A stretch of DNA of 64,000 nucleotides from Dinoroseobacter shibae DFL 12 = DSM 16493. Its GTDB lineage: Bacteria; Pseudomonadota; Alphaproteobacteria; Rhodobacterales; Rhodobacteraceae. The position numbers and the translations under genes were made by a program. Below the pieces are notes generated by a model that saw only the letters and a list, made by a program, of their open reading frames with translations, had not been told where the DNA came from and ran no database searches. Each line of letters starts with the position of its first letter. Position 1 is the first letter of the stretch. Shown piece after piece: positions 27,323-36,658 of this stretch. The stretch is from assembly GCF_000018145.1 (NCBI RefSeq), contig NC_009952.1, forward strand, positions 1,302,001 to 1,366,000, given 5' to 3'.

Positions 27323-28588
27323 TCAGGGACCGTCCGGGCGGTCCACGATCTCGGCCATGGCATCGAGAAAGGCGGATACCTCGTCCAGGCTGTTGTAATG
27401 GCAGAAGGAAACGCGGGTGCTCGTCTCGATCCCGAGGGGCTTCAGCACGCTGCCGGAATAGTGATCCGCCTTGCGCAGATGGGTGCGGATGCCCCGGGCG
27501 TTCAGCTTCTCGACCACCTGCGCACAATCGCGCCCCGCCAGGGCAAAGGTCACCAGCCCCTCGCGATGGGGGTTCTCGGCCCCTCCGATGATCTGCACGC
27601 CGGGCAGGGCGGCCAGCCCCGCACGGTTGCCGATCCCGTGCAGCATCGCCTCGCACAGCGCGCGCTCCTGGGCGGCGATTGCGCCTCCCGCGGCTTCGAG
27701 GCAGGCGCGTCGCCCGCCTTTCGCGCCGACCGACGTGCCCAGCCATTGCAGGTAATCCACCACATCCGTGAAGGTGGCATAGGCGGCGGTATCGCGGGTG
27801 CCGAACTCCCAAGGATCCCCCGGCGCGTCCAACAGGTGCTCATGGGGCAGGGCGGCCAGCCGCTCCGACAGCCAGGCAACCCCGTAGCCGTGGCGCGCAA
27901 ACATCTTGTAGGGCGAGACCACATACCCATCGATCCCGGCGCCTGCGATGTCGATCGGCCCGTGGGCGGCGTGCTGGATGCCGTCGACGATGATGAAACA
28001 GGCGGGCGCACGGCGGCGGATCTCGGCGGCGATCTCGGCGATGTCCATGCCGATCCCCGTGACCGGCGAGGTATGCACGATGGTGGCCACGCGCGTCTGC
28101 GCGGTCACATCGGCGGCATAGGCGGCCGCGCTGACCCGCCCGGCTGCTGGGTCATGGGCGACCAGCACATGGGTCTTGCCCGCCGCCCGCGCCCAGTGAT
28201 CCGCCGCACTCCGGGTCGCGGGATGCTCCACGGTGGAGCCCAGCACCACCCCCTCCGGCGTCCCGAGGCACGCGGCCCGGATCAGCCGGAACAGCAATTC
28301 GGTGCCGCTCTCGCCCACGATCACCTCGCCCCCGGGCGCGTTGAAGAAGAGCCGCATGTCCTCGCGGCCCCTCGCGATCATCTCCATCAGCGCGGCGGAG
28401 GCCCCGTTGGCGCGGCCCTGGTTGTCGGGGATCGCGGCAAGCCGTGCCGAGGTCTCCACCACGCTGTTGAGCGTCAGCGCGCCGCCCGCGTTCTCGAAAA
28501 AGATCCGCGCGCCGGTGAAGGGGCAGGTCTCGACATGGGCGAAGCGCGCGCGCACGTCTTGCAGAAGCGTCGGTTCGGTATGCAGCAT
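27323..28588 (-). CDS. Class V aminotransferase-fold PLP enzyme
   Basis: A 421-aa fold-type I PLP enzyme of the class V (cysteine desulfurase-like) group. The PLP-binding Lys is probably Lys228 in VVSPYKMF, preceded by the cofactor Asp in VDGIQHAAHG (residues 201-210). The N-terminal FFENAGGALT pattern resembles the YFDNAATT of desulfurases, but no active-site Cys loop is evident, so isopenicillin-N-epimerase-like or amino acid lyase activities are equally possible. It is read away from the iol genes' strand and shares no operon with them. The start has a weak ribosome binding site. Confidence 0.8.
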   Translation of the reverse strand: MLHTEPTLLQDVRARFAHVETCPFTGARIFFENAGGALTLNSVVETSARLAAIPDNQGRANGASAALMEMIARGREDMRLFFNAPGGEVIVGESGTELLFRLIRAACLGTPEGVVLGSTVEHPATRSAADHWARAAGKTHVLVAHDPAAGRVSAAAYAADVTAQTRVATIVHTSPVTGIGMDIAEIAAEIRRRAPACFIIVDGIQHAAHGPIDIAGAGIDGYVVSPYKMFARHGYGVAWLSERLAALPHEHLLDAPGDPWEFGTRDTAAYATFTDVVDYLQWLGTSVGAKGGRRACLEAAGGAIAAQERALCEAMLHGIGNRAGLAALPGVQIIGGAENPHREGLVTFALAGRDCAQVVEKLNARGIRTHLRKADHYSGSVLKPLGIETSTRVSFCHYNSLDEVSAFLDAMAEIVDRPDGP

Positions 28589-28880
28589 GGTTGGGGCTCG
28601 GGGTTCGGGAAAACTGTGCTAGAAGGGTCACGCGCCAGCAACCACAAAGCGGCCCCGAGTTCAATCGACTGAATGTGCCCCTTCAGGCCCTTGATCGCGC
28701 CGCCGAGCAGGGCCAGACTGGACCGTGACGTTTCCTTTTGGCGTCAAAAGGGCACAAACGGTGCGGTTTGACCCTGCCCGAGATCCCCCCGGGGGTCGGA
28801 TAGTGACCGGAAACGACGGTTATGGGATTGCGGAGCGGGCCGGTTCACGGCTGTCTGATGGCAACAGGGAAGGCAAGCAC
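28589..28880. promoter_or_regulatory. Divergent control region of the formate dehydrogenase operon
   Basis: This 292-bp gap between the aminotransferase and fdh genes holds no convincing gene. It contains an imperfect palindrome at 28734-28751 with perfect 7-bp arms CCTTTTG and CAAAAGG around GCGT, about 140 bp before the fdh start, which could bind a regulator. The second half is GC-rich with no clear -35/-10 pair. Confidence 0.4.
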
Positions 28881-30578
28881 ATGGCGTTGGATCGAAAATC
28901 TGCCACGAAGACCGGCGTCTGGACATCGGGCGCCGGGCGCGGCCGCAAGACCCCCAAGGGCCGGCAGGTCACCGATCAGGCCTGGGCAGAACTGCGCGAA
29001 GTGCTGGGCGACCGGCCGCGGCGGCGCGACCTGCTGATCGAATTTTTGCACCTCATCCAGGACCGCTACGGCCATCTGTCGGCTGCGCATCTGCGCGCCC
29101 TTGCCGAGGAAATGCGCCTGTCCCAGGCCGAGGTTTACGAGGTCGCGAGTTTCTATGCCCATTTTGACGTGGTCAAGGAGGGCGAGAGCCCGCCACCGGC
29201 CCTGACCATCCGGGTCTGCGACTCCCTGTCGTGTGAGCTGGCCGGGGCGCAGGCGTTGAAATCTGCGCTGGAGGACGGGCTCGACCCGGGCCAGGTGCGC
29301 GTGCTGCGCGCGCCTTGCATGGGGCGCTGTGCGACCGCGCCCGTGCTGGAGCTGGGACATAACCATATCGACCACGCCACCCCGGAAAAGGTGCAGCAGG
29401 CCATCGCCGCAAACCACACGCACCCCACGATCCCCGACTATGAAACCCTCGCGGCCTACCGCGCGGAGGGCGGCTATGGTGTGCTGCGCGATCTGCGCGC
29501 CTCCGGCGATTGGGAAGTGGTGCAGGCACAAGTAAAGCAAAGCGGGCTGCGCGGTCTTGGCGGTGCGGGCTTTCCGTCGGGGACCAAGTGGGGCTTCGTG
29601 CGCGCCAATCCCGGGCCGCGTTACCTGGCCGTGAACGGCGACGAAGGCGAGCCTGGCACCTTCAAGGACCGCCATTACCTCGAACGGGTGCCGCATCTCT
29701 TCCTCGAAGGCATGCTGATCGCCGCCTGGGCGGTGGAGGCGGAGCGCTGCTACATCTACATGCGCGACGAATACCCGGCCGTGCTCGAAATCCTGCGCCG
29801 GGAGATCGCCGCGCTCGAAGAGGCCGGGATCGCCGAGCCGGGTCATATCGAGCTGCGCCGTGGCGCGGGCGCCTATATCTGCGGCGAGGAAAGCGCCATG
29901 ATCGAGAGCATCGAGGGCAAGCGCGGGATGCCGCGCCACCGCCCGCCCTACGTGGCGCAGGTGGGCCTTTTCGGGCGGCCGACGCTGGTGCACAATGTCG
30001 AAACCCTGCACTGGATCGCCCGCATCTGCCGCGAAGGGCCGGAGGTGCTGAGTGCCACCACCCATAACGACCGCGTGGGCCTGCGCAGCTATTCGGTCTC
30101 GGGCCGGGTCGCGCGGCCGGGGGTCTACCTGCTGCCTGCGGGCTCCACGATCCTCGACATCATCGACGCGGCGGGCGGCATGGCCGAGGGCCATGTCTTC
30201 AAGGCGTTCCAGCCCGGCGGGCCATCCTCGGGGCTGCTGCCGGCCTCGGCGGCGGATGTGCCGCTCGATTTCGACACGCTGCAACCTCTGGGCACCTTCA
30301 TCGGCTCCGCGGCGGTTGTCGTTCTGTCGGACCAGGACCGCGCCCGCGACGCCGCCCTCAACATGCTGCGGTTTTTCGAGGATGAAAGCTGCGGCCAGTG
30401 CACCCCGTGCCGGGTCGGCTGCGAAAAGGCCGTCAAACTGATGCAGGCCGAGCGCTGGGATGCCGGGTTGCTGTCCGAGCTTTGCACCGCCATGGCCGAT
30501 GCCTCGATCTGCGGGCTGGGCCAGGCGGCCCCGAACCCGATCCTGTCCACGATCAAGCATTTCCCAGAGGAGGTCTGA
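28881..30578 (+). CDS. fdsB: NAD-dependent formate dehydrogenase, fused gamma-beta (diaphorase) subunit
   Basis: A 565-aa fusion of NuoE-like and NuoF-like parts. The thioredoxin-fold domain binds [2Fe-2S] through Cys113, Cys118, Cys146 and Cys150. The NuoF-like part has the FMN/NADH motif GLGGAGFPSGTKW (residues 225-237), the NGDEGEPGTFKDR segment, and the [4Fe-4S] ligands Cys504, Cys507, Cys510 and Cys544. It transfers electrons from the molybdenum subunit to NAD+. In Rhodobacter capsulatus the equivalent FdsG and FdsB are separate, so the fusion is a variant form, as recalled for many roseobacters. ATG 28881 begins 2 bp-coupled expression with the catalytic subunit downstream. Confidence 0.92.
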   Translation: MALDRKSATKTGVWTSGAGRGRKTPKGRQVTDQAWAELREVLGDRPRRRDLLIEFLHLIQDRYGHLSAAHLRALAEEMRLSQAEVYEVASFYAHFDVVKEGESPPPALTIRVCDSLSCELAGAQALKSALEDGLDPGQVRVLRAPCMGRCATAPVLELGHNHIDHATPEKVQQAIAANHTHPTIPDYETLAAYRAEGGYGVLRDLRASGDWEVVQAQVKQSGLRGLGGAGFPSGTKWGFVRANPGPRYLAVNGDEGEPGTFKDRHYLERVPHLFLEGMLIAAWAVEAERCYIYMRDEYPAVLEILRREIAALEEAGIAEPGHIELRRGAGAYICGEESAMIESIEGKRGMPRHRPPYVAQVGLFGRPTLVHNVETLHWIARICREGPEVLSATTHNDRVGLRSYSVSGRVARPGVYLLPAGSTILDIIDAAGGMAEGHVFKAFQPGGPSSGLLPASAADVPLDFDTLQPLGTFIGSAAVVVLSDQDRARDAALNMLRFFEDESCGQCTPCRVGCEKAVKLMQAERWDAGLLSELCTAMADASICGLGQAAPNPILSTIKHFPEEV

Positions 30579-30580
30579 CC

Positions 30581-33382
30581 ATGGCCGATGGCGCACAACT
30601 GCGGACCGTGACCTTCACCCTGGACGGGCAGACCGTGACCGCCGAGGCGGGCCAGACCATCTGGGAGGTGGCCAATGGGCGCGGGCTGAAGATCCCCCAT
30701 CTGTGCCACAAACCCGCGCCGGGATACCGCCCCGATGGCAACTGCCGCGCCTGCATGGTCGAGATCGAGGGCGAGCGGGTGCTGGCGGCCTCCTGCATCC
30801 GCGAACCGTCCGAGGGCATGGTCGTGACCACGTCGTCGGCCCGGGCCGAAACCGCGCGCAAGATGGTGGTCGAGATGCTGGTGACGGACCAGCCCGCCCG
30901 CGCCGAGGCCCATGACCGCTCCGCCCATTTCTGGGACATGGCGGATGCGGCCGGGGTGACCGAGAGCCGGTTTCCCAAGCTGGAGGGCCCGCGCATCCCG
31001 CTGCTCGACGACAGCCATGTGGCGATGCGCGTCAACCTCGACGCCTGCATCCAGTGCGGGCTGTGCGTGCGGGCCTGCCGCGAGGTGCAGGTCAACGACG
31101 TGATCGGCATGGCCGGGCGCGGCCACGACGCCTATCCGGTGTTCGACCTCGATGATCCCATGGGCGACAGCACCTGTGTCGCCTGCGGCGAGTGCGTGCA
31201 GGCCTGCCCGACCGGCGCGCTGATGGAGGCGAAACTCCTCGACGAGGCGCAGCAGGGCGACAGCAAGGATTTCGACGATGAGGTCAGCTCCATCTGCCCG
31301 TTCTGCGGCGTCGGCTGCCAGGTCTCTCTCAAGGTCAAGGATGGCGCGATCGTCAAGGCCGACGGCATCAACGGGCCCGCGAACGAAGGGCGGCTCTGCG
31401 TCAAGGGCCGGTTCGGCTTCGACTATATCCACCACCCCCACCGGCTGACCAAGCCCCTGATCCGTCGCGACGACGCGCCGGAAAAGGGGCTGAACGTGGA
31501 CCCTGGCAATCCCTGGACCCATTTCCGCGAAGCCACCTGGGAAGAGGCCCTCGATGCCGCCGCCCACGGGCTCGGCGATCTGCGCAGCTTCTATGGCGGC
31601 AAATCCGTGGCCGGGTTCGGCTCGGCCAAATGCACCAATGAAGAGGCCTATCTCTTCCAGAAACTGATCCGGCAGGCCTTTGGCCACAACAATGTCGATC
31701 ACTGCACGCGGCTGTGTCATGCGTCCTCCGTGGCGGCGATGATGGAAAACATCGGCTCCGGCGCGGTCACCGCCACGTTCAACGAGATAGAGAATGCCGA
31801 TGTGGCGATCGTGATCGGCGCCAACCCGACCGAGAACCACCCCGTGGCGGCGACCTTCTTCAAGCAGTTCGCCAAGCGCGGCGGGGAGCTGATCGTGCTC
31901 GACCCGCGCGGGCAGGCATTGAAACGTCACGCGGCGCACATGCTGCAATTCCGCCCCGGCACGGATGTGGCCCTGCTCAACGGCATCATGAACGTGATCG
32001 TCGAGGAAAAACTCTACGACCGGCAGTATATCGAGGGCTTCACCGAAGGCTTCTTCGAGTTCCGCGAGCATATCCGCGCCTTCACGCCCGAACGCATGGC
32101 CGAGCTCTGCGGCATCGAGGCCGCGCAGATCCGCGCCGTCGCCCGCAGTTTCGCGCGCGCCCGCGCGGGCATGATCTTCTGGGGGATGGGGGTCAGCCAG
32201 CATATCCATGGCACCGACAACGCCCGCTGCCTGATCAGTCTCGCGCTGCTGTGCGGCCATGTGGGCCGACCCGGGACCGGCCTGCACCCGTTGCGCGGTC
32301 AGAACAACGTGCAGGGCGCCTCCGATGCGGGGCTGATCCCGCAGGTGCTGCCGGATTACCAGAACGTCACCGACCCGGAGGTGCGCGAGTTGTTCCGCCA
32401 TATCTGGAAGGGCACCCAGATCGACGCGACCCCGGGCCTGACGGTGGTCGAGATCATGGACCGCGTCTATCGCGGCGAGATCCGCGGCATGTATATCCTT
32501 GGCGAGAACCCGGCCATGTCCGACCCGGATGTGGAACATGCCCGCAAGGCACTGGCCCATCTCGACCATCTCGTGGTGCAGGACATCTTCCTGACCGAGA
32601 CCGCGAATTACGCGGACGTGATCCTGCCTGCCAGCGCATTTCCCGAAAAGACCGGCACCGTGACCAACACCAACCGCCAGGTGCAGATGGGCCGCAAGGC
32701 CGTCGACGCCCCCGGCGAGGCGCGCGAGGACTGGCGCATCATCGTCGACATGGCCAACCGGCTCGGACTCGATTGGGACTACGACACGCCGCGTATGGTG
32801 TTCAACGAGATGAAGATGTCCATGCGCTCGCTGCATCACATCACCTGGTCGCGGCTGGAAAACGAAGGGGCCGTGACTTATCCGTCCCTGTCGAACGACG
32901 ATCCGGGCCAGCCCATCGTGTTCGGCGACGGCTTTCCGCGCCGCGCGGGCCGGGCGATGTTCACGCCCGCCCGCGTCACCCCGCCCGCCGAGGTGCCGGA
33001 CGAGCGCTATCCGATGATCCTGACCACGGGCAGGCAGCTGGAGCATTGGCACACCGGCTCCATGACCCGGCGGGCCAGCGTGCTCGACGCGGTGGAGCCG
33101 GAGGCGAACTGCTCGCTCCATCCCAAGACCCTGCGCAAGCTGGGGGTGGAGCCGGGCGGCCATGTGCGCCTGACCACCCGCCGCGGCACGATCACGGTGA
33201 TGGCGCGCGCCGACCGGGCCGTGGCCGAGGACATGGTCTTCCTGCCCTTCGCCTATGTCGAGGCGGCGGCGAACATCCTGACCAATGCCGCGCTCGATCC
33301 CTATGGCAAGATCCCGGAATTCAAGTTCGCCGCCGTGCGGGTGGAAAACCCCCTGGACGATCCGCAAGTTGCGGCGCAGTAA
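30581..33382 (+). CDS. fdsA: Formate dehydrogenase, molybdenum catalytic subunit
   Basis: A 933-aa soluble molybdopterin enzyme oxidising formate to CO2. It has an N-terminal [2Fe-2S] domain (Cys42, Cys55, Cys58, Cys72), two ferredoxin-type clusters (Cys156-159-162-166 and Cys199-202-205-209) and the [4Fe-4S] cluster of the molybdopterin domain (Cys239, Cys242, Cys246, Cys273). The molybdenum ligand and acid pair is Cys379-His380 in RLCHAS, so this is the cysteine, not the selenocysteine, form. No FdsC/FdsD chaperone genes follow; they or FdhD must be encoded elsewhere. Starts 2 bp after the beta subunit. Confidence 0.95.
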   Translation: MADGAQLRTVTFTLDGQTVTAEAGQTIWEVANGRGLKIPHLCHKPAPGYRPDGNCRACMVEIEGERVLAASCIREPSEGMVVTTSSARAETARKMVVEMLVTDQPARAEAHDRSAHFWDMADAAGVTESRFPKLEGPRIPLLDDSHVAMRVNLDACIQCGLCVRACREVQVNDVIGMAGRGHDAYPVFDLDDPMGDSTCVACGECVQACPTGALMEAKLLDEAQQGDSKDFDDEVSSICPFCGVGCQVSLKVKDGAIVKADGINGPANEGRLCVKGRFGFDYIHHPHRLTKPLIRRDDAPEKGLNVDPGNPWTHFREATWEEALDAAAHGLGDLRSFYGGKSVAGFGSAKCTNEEAYLFQKLIRQAFGHNNVDHCTRLCHASSVAAMMENIGSGAVTATFNEIENADVAIVIGANPTENHPVAATFFKQFAKRGGELIVLDPRGQALKRHAAHMLQFRPGTDVALLNGIMNVIVEEKLYDRQYIEGFTEGFFEFREHIRAFTPERMAELCGIEAAQIRAVARSFARARAGMIFWGMGVSQHIHGTDNARCLISLALLCGHVGRPGTGLHPLRGQNNVQGASDAGLIPQVLPDYQNVTDPEVRELFRHIWKGTQIDATPGLTVVEIMDRVYRGEIRGMYILGENPAMSDPDVEHARKALAHLDHLVVQDIFLTETANYADVILPASAFPEKTGTVTNTNRQVQMGRKAVDAPGEAREDWRIIVDMANRLGLDWDYDTPRMVFNEMKMSMRSLHHITWSRLENEGAVTYPSLSNDDPGQPIVFGDGFPRRAGRAMFTPARVTPPAEVPDERYPMILTTGRQLEHWHTGSMTRRASVLDAVEPEANCSLHPKTLRKLGVEPGGHVRLTTRRGTITVMARADRAVAEDMVFLPFAYVEAAANILTNAALDPYGKIPEFKFAAVRVENPLDDPQVAAQ

Positions 33383-33511
33383 CCCCGCACCCGCGGGCGA
33401 TCGTGCCGCGCGCGCCGCAGACGCCTGCGAAAATGTCGGCTCTGGGCGATTGCGGTTCCGCGTTCCGGAGTGCACTCATGGCACAGAGATCCCCTGAGAA
33501 AGACCGCCCCC

Positions 33512-35179
33512 ATGTCCGATATCGAGATTGCCCGCGCCGCCACCAAGAAACCGATCCAGCAGATCGGCGCCACCCTCGGCATCGGCGCGGACGACCTGCT
33601 GCCCTACGGCCATGACAAGGCCAAGGTCAGCCAATCCTTCATCACCTCGGTGCAGGACCGCCCCAATGGCAAGCTGATCCTGGTGACCGCGATCAACCCG
33701 ACCCCCGCGGGCGAGGGCAAGACCACCACCACCGTGGGCCTGGGCGACGGGCTCAACCGGATCGGCAAGAAGGCCTGCGTGTGCATCCGCGAAGCCTCCC
33801 TCGGGCCGAATTTCGGGATGAAGGGCGGCGCGGCGGGCGGCGGCCATGCCCAGGTCATCCCGATGGAGGACATGAACCTCCACTTCACCGGCGATTTCCA
33901 CGCGATCACCTCGGCCCATTCGCTGCTCTCGGCGATGATCGACAACCACATCTACTGGGGCAACGAGCTGGAGATCGACATCCGCCGCGTCACCTGGCGG
34001 CGTGTGGTGGACATGAACGACCGCGCCCTGCGCCAGATCACGGCGAGCCTCGGCGGGGTGGCCAACGGCTTTCCGCGCGAGGCGGGGTTCGACATCACCG
34101 TCGCCTCCGAGGTCATGGCGATCCTGTGCCTGGCGCGCGATCTCAAGGACCTCGAACAGCGCCTGGGCGACATGATCGTGGCCTACCGGCGCGACCGCTC
34201 CCCGGTCTATTGCCGCGACATCAAGGCCGAAGGGGCGATGACCGTGCTGCTCAAGGACGCGATGCAGCCCAACCTCGTGCAGACGCTGGAAAACAACCCG
34301 GCCTTCGTCCATGGCGGCCCGTTCGCCAATATCGCCCATGGCTGCAATTCGGTCATCGCCACGACCACGGCGCTGAAACTGGCGGATTTCGTGGTGACCG
34401 AGGCGGGCTTCGGCGCCGATCTGGGCGCCGAGAAGTTCATGAACATCAAGTGCCGCAAGGCCGGCCTCGCCCCCGATTGCGTGGTGCTGGTGGCCACCGT
34501 GCGCGCGATGAAGATGAACGGTGGTGTCGCCAAGGCCGATCTGGGCGCCGAGAACGTCGCGGCCGTGCAGGCGGGCTGCGCCAATCTCGGCCGCCATATC
34601 GGCAACCTCCAGGGCTTCGGCGTGCCCGTAGTCGTGGCGATCAACCATTTCGTCACCGACACCGAGGCCGAGATCCAGGCGGTCAAGGACTATGTCGCGG
34701 GGCAGGGGGCCGAGGCCATCCTGTCGCGCCATTGGGAACTGGGCTCCGAAGGCTCCGCCGCGTTGGCCACGCGGGTTGCCGAGATCGCCGAGAGCGGCGC
34801 GTCGCAATTCTCCCCGCTCTATCCCGACGCGATGCCCCTGCTGGAGAAGATCGAAACCATCGCCAAGCGGATCTACCACGCCGAGAAGGTGATCGCCGAT
34901 AACAAGATCGTGGATCAACTCAAGCTCTGGGAAGAGCAGGGCTATGGCCACCTGCCGATCTGCATGGCCAAGACCCAGTATTCGTTTTCCACCGACCCCA
35001 ATGAACGCGGCGCGCCCACGGGCCATGCGATCCCCGTGCGCGAAGTGCGCCTGTCGGCGGGCGCGGGCTTCGTCGTGGTGGTCTGTGGCGAGATCATGAC
35101 CATGCCGGGTCTGCCCCGCGTGCCCTCGGCCGAACATATCCGGCTCAATGACGCAGGCGAGGTCGAAGGCCTGTTCTAG
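33512..35179 (+). CDS. fhs: Formate--tetrahydrofolate ligase
   Basis: A 555-aa ATP-dependent ligase making 10-formyl-THF from formate. The nucleotide loop [18 protein letters not shown] (about residues 66-83) and [21 protein letters not shown] are family hallmarks, and length is normal. Downstream of the fdh genes by 129 bp, it offers the assimilatory branch against the dissimilatory formate dehydrogenase. ATG 33512 is selected over an upstream in-frame start because the conserved N-terminus begins here; the ribosome binding site is weak. Confidence 0.97.
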   Translation: MSDIEIARAATKKPIQQIGATLGIGADDLLPYGHDKAKVSQSFITSVQDRPNGKLILVTAINPTPAGEGKTTTTVGLGDGLNRIGKKACVCIREASLGPNFGMKGGAAGGGHAQVIPMEDMNLHFTGDFHAITSAHSLLSAMIDNHIYWGNELEIDIRRVTWRRVVDMNDRALRQITASLGGVANGFPREAGFDITVASEVMAILCLARDLKDLEQRLGDMIVAYRRDRSPVYCRDIKAEGAMTVLLKDAMQPNLVQTLENNPAFVHGGPFANIAHGCNSVIATTTALKLADFVVTEAGFGADLGAEKFMNIKCRKAGLAPDCVVLVATVRAMKMNGGVAKADLGAENVAAVQAGCANLGRHIGNLQGFGVPVVVAINHFVTDTEAEIQAVKDYVAGQGAEAILSRHWELGSEGSAALATRVAEIAESGASQFSPLYPDAMPLLEKIETIAKRIYHAEKVIADNKIVDQLKLWEEQGYGHLPICMAKTQYSFSTDPNERGAPTGHAIPVREVRLSAGAGFVVVVCGEIMTMPGLPRVPSAEHIRLNDAGEVEGLF

Positions 35180-35237
35180 GCTGGAATCCGATGCGTCCGC
35201 GCGGTACCAAACGCCGAACCGCCCTGGAGGACCAGAC

Positions 35238-35558
35238 ATGCGCGCGCCCGAAGACTGCAACTCCATGGCGGAACTGCGCGCCGCGATCGACACGCTGGAC
35301 AGATCCCTCGTGGCCCTTCTGGCCCGGCGCGCGGGCTATATCGACCGGGCCATCGCCCTGAAACCGGCCGAGAACCTGCCCGCCCGCATCGAGGACCGCG
35401 TGGCGCAGGTCAAGGCAAAGGTGCGGGCCGAGGCGGCCACGCAGGGCCTCGACGCCGACCTCGTCGAGGGGCTCTGGCACCAGCTGATCGAGTGGTCCAT
35501 CGCTCGGGAAGAGGTGGTTCTGGGCGCGGACGCTCCGAAAGAGACAAGAGAGATATGA
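35238..35558 (+). CDS. AroQ-type chorismate mutase / PchB-like protein
   Basis: A 106-aa all-helical protein of the AroQ family. The pattern PEDC[10 protein letters not shown], the RRAGYIDRA segment, the ERV-like IEDRV, and [17 protein letters not shown] closely follow Pseudomonas PchB, an isochorismate pyruvate lyase with chorismate mutase activity. The conserved arginines and lysine expected to bind the two carboxylates are present. It has GGAGG seven bases before ATG 35238 and overlaps the folD start by 4 bp. Why an aromatic-pathway enzyme is coupled to folate C1 genes is unclear. Confidence 0.8.
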   Translation: MRAPEDCNSMAELRAAIDTLDRSLVALLARRAGYIDRAIALKPAENLPARIEDRVAQVKAKVRAEAATQGLDADLVEGLWHQLIEWSIAREEVVLGADAPKETREI

Positions 35559-36454
35559 CAGCCGAGATAATCGACGGAAAGGCGTTTGCAGCCGGGGTGC
35601 GGGCGAAGGTTGCGCACAATGTTGAGACCCTGCGCGACACCCACGGGATCACGCCGGGCCTGGCGGTCGTGCTGGTGGGCGAGGATCCGGCCAGCGAGGT
35701 CTACGTCGCCAACAAGCACCGCCAGACGGTGGAGGTCGGCATGGCCTCCTTCTCGCACAAGCTGCCGGCAAAGACGTCCGAGGCGGACCTGTTTGCCCTG
35801 ATCGACCAACTCAACGCGGACCCGGCGGTGCACGGCATCCTGTGCCAGTTCCCGGTGCCCGAACATCTGAACGAACGCGCCGTGGTCGCGCGCATCGATC
35901 CGGCCAAGGATGTGGACGGGCTGAGCGTGGTGAATGCGGGCCTTCTGGCCAGCGGCGAGCGGGGCCTTGTCTCCTGCACGCCCCTGGGATGCCTGATGCT
36001 GCTGCGCGACCGGCTCGGCGACCTGTCGGGGCTGGAGGCGGTGGTGATCGGCCGCTCCAATCTCTTCGGCAAGCCCATGGGGCAGCTCCTGCTGCGCGAG
36101 AACGCGACCGTGACCATGGCCCATTCGCGCACCCGTGACCTCGCGCAGGTCTGTCGCCGCGCCGATATCCTCGTCGCCGCCGTGGGCCGGGCCGAGATGG
36201 TGAAGGCCGATTGGGTCAAGCCCGGCGCAACGGTGATCGACGTGGGCATCACCCGCCAGCCGCACCCGGACGACCCCGACAAGACCCGGCTGCTGGGGGA
36301 TGTGGACTTCGCCGCCGTGGCAGAGGTGGCGGGCGCGATCACACCGGTGCCCGGCGGCGTCGGTCCCATGACCATTGCGTGCCTTTTGGCCAACACCGTG
36401 ACGGCATGTTGCCGGGCCCACGGCCTGCCGGAGCCCGACGGGCTGGCCGTGTGA
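35555..36454 (+). CDS. folD: Bifunctional methylenetetrahydrofolate dehydrogenase/cyclohydrolase
   Basis: A 299-aa FolD, interconverting 5,10-methylene-THF and 10-formyl-THF. Signatures are the [16 protein letters not shown] segment with the catalytic Lys (around residues 49-63), [23 protein letters not shown] for NADP binding, and the C-terminal [16 protein letters not shown]. With fhs it links formate to serine, purine and methyl metabolism. ATG overlaps the preceding stop by 4 bp, so it is translationally coupled to the PchB-like gene. Confidence 0.96.
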   Translation: MTAEIIDGKAFAAGVRAKVAHNVETLRDTHGITPGLAVVLVGEDPASEVYVANKHRQTVEVGMASFSHKLPAKTSEADLFALIDQLNADPAVHGILCQFPVPEHLNERAVVARIDPAKDVDGLSVVNAGLLASGERGLVSCTPLGCLMLLRDRLGDLSGLEAVVIGRSNLFGKPMGQLLLRENATVTMAHSRTRDLAQVCRRADILVAAVGRAEMVKADWVKPGATVIDVGITRQPHPDDPDKTRLLGDVDFAAVAEVAGAITPVPGGVGPMTIACLLANTVTACCRAHGLPEPDGLAV

Positions 36455-36658
36455 GCCGGGCAGCCTGCATGCGCGATGGGCAAATTTGACTGACGCTTCA
36501 AGTGCTTCGCCGGGCGGGCGTGGTGCCGTGCCGGGGCCGAGGTTTCAAAACCGCCCGCTCGCATACCGACGTGTACCGCTAAGCCCCTCTTTTCGCGGGT
36601 TTTTCCCTTTTCCATTTTCCTGCGCGGACCTATCTTGCAGCCAAAGAAGGAATCCCGA

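Noticed and set aside
20983-28588. Inositol importer block as a mobile or recently acquired island
   Set aside because: No integrase, transposase, tRNA or flanking repeat is present, and base composition and codon use look the same as in neighbouring core genes.
27323-28588. Class V aminotransferase as an IscS/SufS cysteine desulfurase
   Set aside because: There is no visible active-site Cys loop near the C-terminus and no iron-sulfur assembly genes are next to it.
28734-28751. Palindrome before fdh as an FNR box
   Set aside because: The half-sites are TTTTG/CAAAA, not TTGAT/ATCAA, so an FNR assignment is not supported; kept only as an unassigned inverted repeat.
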